DNA of 64,000 nucleotides from JADKIH01 sp964595205 (GTDB taxonomy: Bacteria; Bacteroidota; Bacteroidia; AKYH767-A; 2013-40CM-41-45), in NCBI GenBank assembly GCA_964595205.1, contig CAZQOQ010000004.1:33957-97956 (forward strand), given 5' to 3'. The position numbers and the translations under genes were made by a program. Of the stretch, positions 45,901 to 54,405 are shown in pieces (the stretch's first letter is position 1; the number at the start of each line of letters is the position of its first letter). The notes beneath the pieces were generated by a model that saw only the letters and a program-made list of their open reading frames with translations, was not told the DNA's origin and made no database searches.

Positions 45901-46603
45901 GGAAAATGACGGTCCCTTTGCAGCTAGCAAGTGGCATATGGAGGATACGATTCGTTTCTATGGTCAACACAATGCGAAGTATGAGTTTTATACTGTCGCG
46001 CGAGACCGTGTGATGAACCAGGAAGATATACCGATTGATACGGGTAATTCGCCGGATGCAGTTACGTTACTGGATACAACAACGACTGTATTTTATGCAG
46101 ATTCAGACGGGGATGGATTTGGGAATGTGCTGGATAAGAAACGTGCCTATATTATGCCAACTGACTATGTTTCGGACGCAACAGATTGTGATGATTCGAA
46201 ATCTGAAGTTCACCCAGGCGCTTTAGAAGTATGTAATCTTTATGACGACAATTGTGATGGGTTAATCGATCAGTTATGCTCGAACACACTTCAACTGAAA
46301 GTTTTTATAGAGGGATTTTACATAGGCAATCAAACACTAGCCGCGGTAGTGGACCCAACAAATCAACCAGGTATATGTGACAGTGTCGTAGTGGAATTGC
46401 ATGAAGTGTTTGCGCCTTACAATATGGTTTATTCGATTCAGGGTATAATCAACACTCAGGGGGAAAGTGATTTCGTTTTTCCACCGGAAATACTGAATCA
46501 TTCTTATTACATCGTGGTCAGGCATCGCAACTCAATAAATATTTGGAGTAAGTATCCAGTATTGTTTGATGAGCATACTAAAGTTTTTGATCTAACTCAC
46601 TAA
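42932..46603 (+). CDS. Large secreted surface protein with DSDPG tandem repeats, PKD and MopE-like motif
   Basis: This is a 1223-residue exported protein (signal peptide about 1-22). Four repeats with the core FDSDPG begin at bases 43037, 43271, 43508 and 43745 (period 78-79 residues). Next come a PKD-like domain (FSWNFDDGSPLEP), a Cys-rich middle, a repeat-type domain (NHFVNGATPFNYQVHFENLD, about 785-950), an Ig-like stretch and a MopE-type metal-binding motif (DADC-like: DATDCDDSKSEVHPGALEVC). The C-terminus stops in a module (LQLKVFIEGFYIGNQTLAAV to SKYPVLFDEHTKVFDLTH) that usually continues into a dockerin-like and T9SS region. No sorting domain is present, so it may be truncated. Confidence 0.85.
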   Translation: MKKVTSLIILLWLGNPIRLLSQNETQQITAVQYFYDSDPGQNVTGNGGILPLTLSSSISQTFSLSTPSLTDGPHTFYMRFKDEYGRWSIAERQLFYIHTPTTIQNISSIQYYYDSDPGVGVAGNGAIIPVAPVASLSQGLSFTVPGNLSDGLHQLYIRTMNEEGVWSTSERKSFYIEHSVSSESITAIQYYFDSDPGVGVAGNGAIIPVAPVASLSQGLSFTVPGNLSDGLHQLYIRTMNEEGVWSTSERRSFYIEHSVSSESITAVQYYFDSDPGWGVQGNGIVIDYNAENPLVRDTNITIPPGLGCNPNFCIRFRDNLGRWSIAEHDTFENPLITPWSDFSVTRTDNHFYFNSEFANTTQFSWNFDDGSPLEPVVVNPMHTYSIPDEYDVCLSIANSTCGTRMKCHNASLPGVASMIPNRSAPTNLLIAEISGGGYGPTTTFRFVGSSMPVIIPDTTIISSAAQARIRCKLNNVPPGYRDLIVTIPGEPDDTLKDALYIVPPEDVIHCVGVPPVVTISGPPVIRTNRTGYYTITYTNHTDETMIGVITIITLNGYAHIRTRQPKFDSTDYYINILIDDLFVPDTNETTNEPDRQSGTFEIPSLPPGASYNFGFDFGSGVGGSSPIHVETEPPLYDPSGNTLPGGGGPSCDNLPPCLQCALDNLPDVPIAQCFSSGFDVGCDILDLLDKPTVKEFKNIGKDIMEVLENCAGVEVNGKIKNLFKVLDAITGKDDEDGSEDTGGLLSPECVDCIGNATDGGPFFANSGDPNIKVGSGTNDVNHFVNGATPFNYQVHFENLDTATAPAQFVYIDDYIDTSKFDLSTFEFVSFGFGDTIVKAGVYGDEFGADIDLRPAQNIIARTVGNFNPVNGQLTWNFYSLTTDSLRPVTDPLAGFLPPNVSPPEGEGFIEFRLQPKASLPHNDVVLNNASIVFDDNPAMITNAWNITIDKEKPESHVMMLPSITHDSVITLVMVLSDPGSGVADYQLYVSENDGPFAASKWHMEDTIRFYGQHNAKYEFYTVARDRVMNQEDIPIDTGNSPDAVTLLDTTTTVFYADSDGDGFGNVLDKKRAYIMPTDYVSDATDCDDSKSEVHPGALEVCNLYDDNCDGLIDQLCSNTLQLKVFIEGFYIGNQTLAAVVDPTNQPGICDSVVVELHEVFAPYNMVYSIQGIINTQGESDFVFPPEILNHSYYIVVRHRNSINIWSKYPVLFDEHTKVFDLTH
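43037..43981 (+). repeat. Tandem 237-bp coding repeats
   Basis: Four in-frame units start at 43037, 43271, 43508 and 43745. Units two and three differ at only about nine positions in 237 bp, so they arose by recent duplication or are homogenised. Units one and four are diverged. Confidence 0.9.
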
Positions 46604-46769
46604 GAGAATTTGTAAATTGGAGAACAAGATTTGAGAGGTGATGTATTAAAATTATGCATGCTTTGCATCAAAGTGCAAGAGGTTTTATTTTGCAATAAGT
46701 AACTTCACCTGCCCATTTTTTTTCCAATACACCCTACACTGCTTTTTTATTAATCGATTTTTATGTACC

Positions 46770-47340
46770 GATTGAAATAATTTAGCTGAGATTATTGTTA
46801 GACCATACCAGGGCCGTATTGAGTGTGCCAATTATTTTCAATAAATGTTAGACCTCTCCGGGATCGACGATTAAAAATTTAACGATTGATTTTTCTATCA
46901 ATGAATTATTAAAATCTTTATAACTTCAACTGCCCTTGATTCATTCAGACTCCGACCCCGGTGGGGTCCAACATTTGTAGCTAAAGACCCACACCAAACT
47001 CACCGACCCCGGAGGGGTCGAATATTAAATTTCAATCAGAGAAATATACGATGTTTGTATGCTTACGAATTAAAATAGTTTGGATTGAGATTAATGTGCG
47101 ACCCCTCCCGGGTCGGATTGAGTGGGGTGAATTATTTTTCTACAAATGTTAGATCCCTCCGGGATCGACGATTAAAAATTTTACGTTTGATTTTTCTATC
47201 GATGAATAATTAAAATCTTTTAAACTTCAATTACCCTTGATTCAGACTCAGACCCCGAAGGGGGCTAACATTTTGTAGCAAAAGGTCCACACACAACTCA
47301 CCGACCCCGGAGGGGTAATATGTTAAATTTCAATTGACGA
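46770..47340. repeat. Two tandem long palindromic (MITE-like) repeat units
   Basis: Each unit is about 270 bp (46770-47040 and 47060-47340). The left half carries CGACCCCTCCCGGGTCGG, TGAGTGGGGTGAATTATT and CTACAAATGTTAGATCCCTC. The right half carries CCCCGGTGGGGTCCAACATT, TGTAG, AACTCACCGACCCCGGAG and TCGAATATTAAATTTCAA. The right half is, segment by segment, the reverse complement of the left, so the whole unit is an interrupted palindrome. No transposase is present. The remaining parts of the 929-bp gap (46604-46769 and 47341-47532) are AT-rich with no gene. Confidence 0.85.
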
Positions 47341-47532
47341 TTGAACCGACGTTATTTTTTTATAGCCCGGCAACAACCCAGCTTCAAAGAATTGGCTTCC
47401 AAGTACCATTTAATAAAAATACCAACAGATCACCAGGTTCATAAAATATAACTAAGTTTTGAAAATATTTTCTGCTCATAGGTTTCAGTATTTTATTTAT
47501 ATTTATAAGGTTTATTCTTATCTGTCATATCT

Positions 47533-48609
47533 ATGTTTACCGGTATATTATTAAAAAATTTAAAAATTCCTGGTTTTATAATCTTATTTAATTTATCTGT
47601 ACTGTCTGTATATGGACAACGGGAGTATTTAGTGTGCGATTCAACGGAATATATTCTGAACAATGATACATCTGTTATTGCCAGTAGAAATCAAATTTAC
47701 TTCAGTACATCCGCCGGAATAAATTTAATCTACAATTTTTCTCACCCTGATACCAATTATTACATTCGCGATTTTGATATTGTTAATTCTAATTTATGGT
47801 ATACGTTAATAGGCAGCCGTTATATAGGAGCGCCTTCAATCTTATATCGATCAGGTGATCAGGGGACTCATTAGCTGGTTGATTCATCGTTCTATTGAGC
47901 TACCAGGACAATTGATTCTGCCTCCTATTACAATTCCATTAACCAGGTTAACGAAATTGGAAGTGATACCATACTATTGTTTATGGGCTATTATTATTCA
48001 GGTATTGCATACTCGACCGATGGTGGCAACACGTGGAAAAACTGGTTTCAAAATTTGATTGCTCACTATCATGGTATATTCGAATGTAATTCTGAATATT
48101 ATATTTTTGGTTTGGAAGGTGACGCTTTTCCTGCTTCGATGTTTGCATTTCAAAAGGAGAATCTGTTTAGAAATGATTCGATCGTTAATTTCAATCATTT
48201 TTCACCTACCAGTGTTCACCCTCCTTGTTATAATGGATTACATCCTGATTGTGTTCATGCTTTTTCAAACTTGAGTCGTTGTGGTCAATACTTGTTTTTT
48301 AAAAATTATACTGATAGCGTATGTTCACTTTCAACGAATACAAATGAACTTGACGATATTAAGAATTTCTCAGTATATCCTAATCCTGCTGATCAGACTA
48401 TTTCTTTGACTTTTCCGAAAATTGAAAATAAAGTATGGGACGTGCGAATTTATGATTTGAAAGGGGTGAAATATTTTTCTGAAAAATCAGTTTCACCTGA
48501 CGGTAATAAAACAACTGTTTTGAAAGTCAATTCGCTTCCGGCTGGTATTTACTTAATTAGGATTCAATCCGAAAATCATGGTATTAGTAAAAAAATTATT
48601 ATTTTTTAG
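47533..48609 (+). pseudogene. T9SS sorting-domain protein gene disrupted by two in-frame stops
   Basis: One frame runs from ATG 47533 (signal peptide IPGFIILFNLSVLSVYGQ) to TAG 48609, a 358-codon span, but is broken by TAG at 47872-47874 and TGA at 47896-47898. Reading through gives continuous plausible sequence: RSGDQGTH-stop-LVDSSFY-stop-ATRTIDSASYYN, and then a BNR-like STDGGNTWKNW. The tail is an intact T9SS type A sorting domain (FSVYPNPADQTISLTF, YDLKGVKYF, LPAGIYLIRI). Both stops are one substitution from TGG, and the frame is never shifted. I interpret a recently inactivated secreted protein. Sequencing error or strain variation is the alternative. Confidence 0.8.
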
Positions 48610-48755
48610 TGACTTTAAGTATTTACACGCGAAATCTATTTTCTAATCGAGAAAAGTCTGATTTATTAAGGTTTATTTATTTCCCTTATTACGTTAATCA
48701 TATATCAAGGTTTTCCAGCCATACATTTACCGGATTTAAAAAAGATATCCGGAAA

Positions 48756-49811
48756 ATGTTAGTAAAGACTTTTGGAAGTGCAGTGTATGGCGTGAATGCT
48801 ACAACAATAACAGTTGAAACGAATCTTTGCAGCGGCGTGAATTTTATCCTGGTTGGCTTGCCCGACAATGCCGTGAAGGAAAGCCAGAAGCGAATCGTTG
48901 CTGCACTGAAGAATTGCAATTACAAATACCCGAGACATGAATTCACGGTAAATATGGCGCCGGCCGATATCAGGAAAGAAGGATCCGCTTACGATCTCAC
49001 CATTGCCATGGGTATCATGGCCAGCTCGCAACAGGTTTTGCAGGATGCACTCGAGAAATACATCATCATGGGCGAACTTTCTCTCGATGGAAGCCTTCAG
49101 CCTATTAAAGGAGTCTTGCCGATTGCCATTCAGGCTGCCAAAGAAGGTTTCAAAGGATTCATTCTTCCCAAACAAAATGCCCGCGAAGCGGCTATCGTAA
49201 ACAACCTGGAAGTTTATGGCGTGGAATCGATGTCAGACGTAGTGGAATTCATCAATGGCGAAAGGCAACTCGAGCGCACCGTAGTTAATGCAGAAGAAGA
49301 ATTCAAAAATAATCAGGGAAATTCCGAATTTGATTTTGCAGATGTGCGCGGACAGGAAAACATCAAACGGGCAATGGAAGTAGCGGCCGCAGGAGGACAC
49401 AACATAATTTTAATCGGCCCGCCGGGAGCAGGGAAGACGATGCTTGCAAAACGACTTCCTACAATTTTGCCTCCGCTTACTCTGAGCGAAGCACTGGAGA
49501 CAACAAAAATTCATTCCGTCGCTGGTAAATTGCAAAGAAACGGTTCGCTCGTTTCCAAACGGCCTTTTCGATCTCCTCATCACACAATCAGCGATGTGGC
49601 TCTCGTCGGTGGAGGTAGCTTTCCCCAGCCGGGAGAAATCTCACTCGCACATAACGGCGTTTTGTTTCTTGACGAACTGCCTGAGTTCAAACGAACCGTT
49701 CTGGAAGTAATGCGCCAGCCATTGGAAGAAAGGGTAGTAACAATTTCCCGCGCAAAATTTTCGATCGAATACCCGGCGAGTTTTATGCTTGTGGCTTCCA
49801 TGAATCCTTGA
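48756..49811 (+). CDS. yifB: YifB-type Mg-chelatase-like AAA ATPase, C-terminally truncated
   Basis: The start is taken at ATG 48756 (VKTFGSAVYGVNATTITVET), which is where the ChlI-like N-domain begins. The frame extends upstream to 48609 without homology. Walker A is GPPGAGKTM near residue 221 and Walker B is GVLFLDELPEF. The ORF ends with LVASMNP then TGA. Intact members continue MNPCPCG and about 150 more residues (roughly 510 total), so this one lacks its C-terminal domain and is likely inactive. The coding sequence runs into a double-XRE regulator without a gap. YifB/ComM promotes branch migration in transformation. Confidence 0.88.
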   Translation: MLVKTFGSAVYGVNATTITVETNLCSGVNFILVGLPDNAVKESQKRIVAALKNCNYKYPRHEFTVNMAPADIRKEGSAYDLTIAMGIMASSQQVLQDALEKYIIMGELSLDGSLQPIKGVLPIAIQAAKEGFKGFILPKQNAREAAIVNNLEVYGVESMSDVVEFINGERQLERTVVNAEEEFKNNQGNSEFDFADVRGQENIKRAMEVAAAGGHNIILIGPPGAGKTMLAKRLPTILPPLTLSEALETTKIHSVAGKLQRNGSLVSKRPFRSPHHTISDVALVGGGSFPQPGEISLAHNGVLFLDELPEFKRTVLEVMRQPLEERVVTISRAKFSIEYPASFMLVASMNP

Positions 49812-49818
49812 CGTTGCG

Positions 49819-50268
49819 TTGGCTTTTTGGAAATTAGAAATTTCAATAAAAAGGCCACTTTACCCAAAAATCAATACCGATCCTAAAACGATTGGTGACC
49901 ACATTAAAAACAAGAGACTTGAGCTTAAATTGCTTCAAAAGGATGTGGCAGCCCGTTTACATGTCTGCGAGGATTCAATAACCTATTGGGAAAACAATCG
50001 GTCACATCCAATGATTCATCATATGCCATATATAATATCTTTCCTTGGTTATAACCCCTGTAAAACCGAAAGGAAAACACTAGGAGGAAAGATTAAAAAT
50101 TATAGATTGTTAAAAGGATTGAGCCATAAGAAACTCGGAAAGATTCTAAGAGTTGACGCTTCTACCATTGCCAGCTGGGAGAAAAATGAATCAAAACCTT
50201 CATTCACATCCTTGAATAAATTGAAAAAATGTTTCGCAGGTGTTTCTAGAGAACTTCAATCTTTGTGA
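49819..50268 (+). CDS. Double helix-turn-helix (XRE-like) transcriptional regulator
   Basis: This 149-residue protein has two HTH units: TIGDHIKNKRLELKLLQKDV with WENNRSHP (about 22-75) and KIKNYRLLKGLSHKKLGKIL with IASWEKNES (about 90-135). The first resembles a family starting RPLYPK.PKTIG.HI. The only available start is TTG at 49819, 8 bp after the yifB stop. The natural N-terminus may have been lost at the junction. It overlaps the convergent secreted-protein gene by 23 bp. It is likely a DNA-binding regulator of the accessory module facing it, though that is inference. Confidence 0.75.
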   Translation: MAFWKLEISIKRPLYPKINTDPKTIGDHIKNKRLELKLLQKDVAARLHVCEDSITYWENNRSHPMIHHMPYIISFLGYNPCKTERKTLGGKIKNYRLLKGLSHKKLGKILRVDASTIASWEKNESKPSFTSLNKLKKCFAGVSRELQSL

Positions 50269-50833
50269 TTGGATAGACTTCCCAACACGTCTTACGCCAA
50301 ACATTTCCACAAGCATTACATGTATTAGTGGCATTTGATTCATGGAGTAAATCGTAAATTAAGTACCCATATACTCGCACCTTTGAACCAATGACTAGAT
50401 ACTTATCATAATCAGGATGGAGTTTCTTAAAGCTTGGTGTAATTTCAATAACAATGCAATTTTTCTTAGTCGACCTTGGACTTAAGGCTAGAGCAATATG
50501 CACGTCACCATTTTTCAGCGATTTACTGGCACGATTACAATTGCACGATTCTGGCCCCTGCTCTCCAAAATCGATGATGTATCCTTCAGTCACCACATAT
50601 GCACCTTCCTGAAATTTATGCACATCTGGTTTATTTGATCTTGTGATAAGCATATTAAGTGGTAACGGCTGAGCTTGTGTAGATGGAATTCTTGAAGAAT
50701 GGTTCTTCCAAACATTAAGGTGCTTTTTGTCTTCAGTAGTTGCCGAACCATGTTTAGGACAACTTTGTGAATAAACGTAAAATGTAATAAAGAAGCTGAA
50801 TAGGAGTGAGGTTGCATAACATATTTTTTTCAT
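50246..50833 (-). CDS. Small secreted protein of unknown function
   Basis: This 195-residue protein has a signal peptide (CYATSLLFSFFITFYVYSQ). The mature part resembles an uncharacterised family with the pattern GYIIDFGEQGPESCNC, then DVHIALAL, IVIEITP and a final WRKTCWEVYPITKIEVL. The fold could be OB-like, which is only a guess. Six or more cysteines suit an exported protein. It is the third gene of the minus-strand operon, 23 bp after the ATPase gene. A secreted protein beside a cytosolic ATPase-nuclease is unexpected, and its role is unknown. Confidence 0.7.
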   Translation of the reverse strand: MKKICYATSLLFSFFITFYVYSQSCPKHGSATTEDKKHLNVWKNHSSRIPSTQAQPLPLNMLITRSNKPDVHKFQEGAYVVTEGYIIDFGEQGPESCNCNRASKSLKNGDVHIALALSPRSTKKNCIVIEITPSFKKLHPDYDKYLVIGSKVRVYGYLIYDLLHESNATNTCNACGNVWRKTCWEVYPITKIEVL

Positions 50834-50856
50834 GTCTAAATGGTTTCAGGTATATA

Positions 50857-53800
50857 TTATTTCTTTTTCTTCTGTGTTTCACTCATAACTCTCGAAATAG
50901 ATTCTTTCTTCTTCTGCATGTCTTCATTTGAAGTCGGACTGTATTCTACTTTGACCCTGTATCCTTTCATTCGTGTTTCAGTTGATGATTCTTTTGCGAT
51001 GTGTTCATCGAGGTATCGAAACAACGTATCAGGATCTCCTGTAAGAATTCTTGGATGCAAAGATTCTGAAATTGATTTGAGTACTTCAGCTTTAATCTTT
51101 GAAAGTACTTTTTGATTTGTAGAGCAAGCAAATACGAGATTGTATCCAGCAATGAGACATTTATTAATATTATGCACTTCCCATTTCTCAGTAGTTGTTA
51201 TTCCAACCTCACACGCAATACGATAATTATTCCTTTCAAGACTTACATCAATTCTACCTTTTCCATCTGCCGTAGTTTCCTCAATTGTTGCTTTGAAGCC
51301 TCGATTCTCTGCCATTCGTTTTATAAGAGTTTGTAAGTATCTATGTTCACTTATTTCTTTCTGCTTAACTAGATTTACTATTGTTTCATTACTTTGGGCT
51401 TCAGAAATTTGAACTTTGGCTTTTGTAATACTTTCTGGTTGCTCAGGTTTGAATTCTTTTACTGGAACAGGCTTTCTTACCACATCTTCATTACTTTTTT
51501 CTTCACTTGGAAAATCAGCATTAGTTTGATTGAATAAACTTTCAATTTCATCCTTTGGTGTTCCATATCTTTCTCTTGACCGTTGTAGTACTTGGCTAGT
51601 AATAGAAGTAATACTTTCATGATCGAGTTCAGGGGGCTGAATGACGCTAATATTAAAATCAAATTCTGGCCGTTCAACACGCACAATAGCTTCTCCTGTT
51701 TCCAAATTTTGTAGATCTCGTGCATCAAAAAATGAAAACCCCTCAGCCAGTCTTTTAGCATCTATGTCCCCAAGTCTAAAGCATATTCTTGTTCCTGCAT
51801 TTGCAATTATGGAACTAGCAAGTTCATTATCTTGCTTCGTGAGTTGCTGCATATCTTGGTGAGCAAGCGTTAACCCCAAGTAATACTTTCTTGCACCGGA
51901 GAGAATGGAAGACATTGACGGCGTAATGAAGTGTTGGAATTCATCTATGTACATAAAGAATGGTCGTCGCATGTCTTTACTGAGTGCTTGCCGAGCCATT
52001 GCTGCTTGATGAATTTTAGAGACGATAAAAGAACCAAGCAAAAAACTATTTTCATTCCCAATTAGTCCTTGAGACAGTTTTACTAAGAGAATTTTCCCAT
52101 CATTAATGACTTGCTCAAAATCGATACTCTTTTTCTGCGCAACCATTTGCCGAATGAGCTTCGGACGAAGAAACGTATCAAGTCTCGTGAGTATTGGTCC
52201 GATGGAATTTGATTTGAGTAGTGGAAACTCTTTTTGCCAGTAGTAAATAATGTTTGAATCAGAAATTGATTTCAAAAATTCTTCACGAAAGGATTTTTCG
52301 ATTAAGAATCTTCTGAGGTCGATGAGCGTACCTCCTTTATTGCTTTCAAGAAATGCTATAATAGCATTCGCCAGTACTGAATTCATTTGATCACCCCAGC
52401 TGGTGGATAATCTTTTAAATACACCAACTAAATCAGAGGAGAGAATTTCCTTTTCAATATCGGAATGTGCATTGAGGATATTAAAGCCTACTGGATGTTG
52501 TGCATCAGCAGGATCGATGACAATGACATCATCAAATCGATTCTCCGGAATTCTAGGGATAATATTTTCAATTAAATCACCATGTGGATCAAGAACTGCA
52601 ATACCATTTCCTAGGTCAAGATCATTCGTAATCAGGTTAAGGAGCATTGTTGATTTACCTGTGCCAGTAGCCCCGAGAATATGAGTATGATTTAACCGAA
52701 GACTGTTGGATACGGACGCTTCTTCACTCCCATTCATGTGCTGGTTTATCCCTATTACATTTGGATGTCCGATTGCAATTGCAGGCAGTCGTTTAGTTTT
52801 TTTGGCATCACGAAGTAGCTTTTTGGCATTTAATGTTGAAGGCGGTGGATGAATAATACAAGCTAATTCTCTAACGTTAAGTAGCATACCATCGCGTCTT
52901 GATTTCCTGAATATAATATCCTCAGCATATTCTTCTTTAGTGTAGTTCTCACTATTAGAAAGAGGGATGAACGCATTATTTGAACTCTGAGTCCCTTTGG
53001 AAAGAGAATGTGATAGTTTGGATGTGATTTCATGAGCTCGGTTTTCACTATCTGCAATACCGATAGTCCTGATAGTAACCGCGCACAATGGGTCTTTGAT
53101 TTTCTCTTTAGCCAGTGCAACCATTTCAGGAGCATCGATAAAGAACGAAGTGCCGTCATCATCTGTTACTGCCCGGATGATACTCTCGCTCCAAGGATTG
53201 CGAACGCCACTAAAGATAATTTGAATAATTACTTTCTCTTTTTCATCTAAATGATCTAGAATCGCATATAGGTTTTGAAGAGGGTCTAGGTCAAAATGCT
53301 TAACTGTCAAAGTGGGCAGCATAAATTCATTCTTCAGTCCCATCTCAATTGCGTAGCCTGATGTACCTTCCGGAAATACATCATATACTTCAATCCCTTC
53401 TATTTCCTTAATGTGGAGATTTGGAAAGTACATTCGCAATTGCTGATACACTGCATTCTTTTCTGATTCATGGCAGACCAGTTGAATAAAAAGTTCTTTG
53501 TGATCTGCTATAATTTCAAAACTTAATTGAGTAGTCGCTGTTGAGAGAAGAAAAAGTATTCGGGACATTTCGTCAACAGACACTTTAATCTCTTTGGGAA
53601 AAATGAGGATAAGAGCAATGAGTTCTTCTTCACACTCGTACGGAAAAGGTTCAATAGGTACTTCATCTGGAATGATCTCAGACTTTTTCTTCGAAAAAAT
53701 AGTTTGCCAGCCGTCATTTAAAATGCTTCGAATCGAAGTGGCTCTACCATCATCATCCGAAACCTTTGGAGTAATAAAATGATAAAAAAATGGCACAAAA

Positions 53801-53904
53801 GTTGGTTCTCTTTGAACAGGAAAGTCATAGAGTTGCCAACCTCGACCACGTTTTTCCCATTCATAAAAATTAAAAGTTAATTCATCGGAAATGCTCTTTT
53901 GCAT
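50857..53904 (-). CDS. TraG/HerA-type ATPase fused to a restriction-endonuclease-like domain
   Basis: This is a 1015-residue protein of the VirD4/TraG/HerA (FtsK-like) superfamily. Residues 1-370 are a long N-terminal region of unknown fold. Walker A is LGATGTGKSTML near 413-421, followed by GIAVLDPHGDLIENIIPRIP. Walker B is FFMYIDEFQHF near 653, and the sensor-like LTLAHQDMQQL follows. After a charged linker (about 790-860), the C-terminal domain reads TTADGKGRIDVSLERNNYRI then ACEVGITTT, matching the D...E core of PD-(D/E)xK-type folds (the usual Lys is not obvious). It begins 9 bp after the small upstream gene. It may pump or process DNA in conjugation, defence or plasmid elimination. No relaxase or other T4SS genes are present. 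Confidence 0.82.
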   Translation of the reverse strand: MQKSISDELTFNFYEWEKRGRGWQLYDFPVQREPTFVPFFYHFITPKVSDDDGRATSIRSILNDGWQTIFSKKKSEIIPDEVPIEPFPYECEEELIALILIFPKEIKVSVDEMSRILFLLSTATTQLSFEIIADHKELFIQLVCHESEKNAVYQQLRMYFPNLHIKEIEGIEVYDVFPEGTSGYAIEMGLKNEFMLPTLTVKHFDLDPLQNLYAILDHLDEKEKVIIQIIFSGVRNPWSESIIRAVTDDDGTSFFIDAPEMVALAKEKIKDPLCAVTIRTIGIADSENRAHEITSKLSHSLSKGTQSSNNAFIPLSNSENYTKEEYAEDIIFRKSRRDGMLLNVRELACIIHPPPSTLNAKKLLRDAKKTKRLPAIAIGHPNVIGINQHMNGSEEASVSNSLRLNHTHILGATGTGKSTMLLNLITNDLDLGNGIAVLDPHGDLIENIIPRIPENRFDDVIVIDPADAQHPVGFNILNAHSDIEKEILSSDLVGVFKRLSTSWGDQMNSVLANAIIAFLESNKGGTLIDLRRFLIEKSFREEFLKSISDSNIIYYWQKEFPLLKSNSIGPILTRLDTFLRPKLIRQMVAQKKSIDFEQVINDGKILLVKLSQGLIGNENSFLLGSFIVSKIHQAAMARQALSKDMRRPFFMYIDEFQHFITPSMSSILSGARKYYLGLTLAHQDMQQLTKQDNELASSIIANAGTRICFRLGDIDAKRLAEGFSFFDARDLQNLETGEAIVRVERPEFDFNISVIQPPELDHESITSITSQVLQRSRERYGTPKDEIESLFNQTNADFPSEEKSNEDVVRKPVPVKEFKPEQPESITKAKVQISEAQSNETIVNLVKQKEISEHRYLQTLIKRMAENRGFKATIEETTADGKGRIDVSLERNNYRIACEVGITTTEKWEVHNINKCLIAGYNLVFACSTNQKVLSKIKAEVLKSISESLHPRILTGDPDTLFRYLDEHIAKESSTETRMKGYRVKVEYSPTSNEDMQKKKESISRVMSETQKKKK

Positions 53905-53913
53905 TCTCTACAA

Positions 53914-54405
53914 TTAAAATTGTTCAACCGGAGGTTTTAATTCTACAAACCCTCTGACCCCTTTATCTGGTTTATCAAACGATTCTATTGTCTGGTTTAT
54001 GCAATTCTTTACGATTGCTTTAAAAACCGTATTGGTGTCAGCTAAATAATATGTACTTGGAACCGATTTTTTAATGCGATGCGCACTAATAAGACCAAGA
54101 TACAGCAAAATAGCTGTAATGCCCCGAGGTTTTTCGCCCAACCTCCAAGAGATAAATGCTGGCGCACCGAAGGGTGCCGCACAAACATCGAATATTAATT
54201 CTCTTCTTCGAATTCTAAGGTATTCCCGATTGTGAGAAAGAAACTTTCCTTCTGAAAGAGAAATTCTTGCACAGGTGACGCCTGGCATTTTCTTTTCTTC
54301 AATGAGTGCTTCAATTTTAGCGTAAACACTTTTAGTTGAAAACTGAATGCCTTCAAAGGGATGACAATCACCTTCATGAAAAATTGGAGGAATTTTGTTA
54401 GGCAT
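53914..54405 (-). CDS. Conserved protein of unknown function (REYLRIRR...FDVCAAPFG family)
   Basis: This 163-residue protein has a signature I recall from an uncharacterised but widespread family: SLSEGKFLSHNREYLRIRRR then FDVCAAPFGAPAFISWRLGE. The middle has one hydrophobic helix (GITAILLYLGLISAHRI), so it may be membrane-bound. The C-terminal STYYLADTNTVFKAIVKN also fits that family. It heads the three-gene minus-strand operon, 9 bp before the ATPase gene. The tight spacing implies a functional partnership, but nothing in the sequence assigns a reaction. The upstream region is AT-rich with no clear promoter box. Confidence 0.72.
   Translation of the reverse strand: MPNKIPPIFHEGDCHPFEGIQFSTKSVYAKIEALIEEKKMPGVTCARISLSEGKFLSHNREYLRIRRRELIFDVCAAPFGAPAFISWRLGEKPRGITAILLYLGLISAHRIKKSVPSTYYLADTNTVFKAIVKNCINQTIESFDKPDKGVRGFVELKPPVEQF

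Noticed and set aside
47872..47898. Programmed stop-codon readthrough or recoding in the T9SS gene
   Set aside because: Two different stop codons, no downstream selenocysteine or other recoding structure, and a non-enzymatic surface protein. Pseudogene is simpler.
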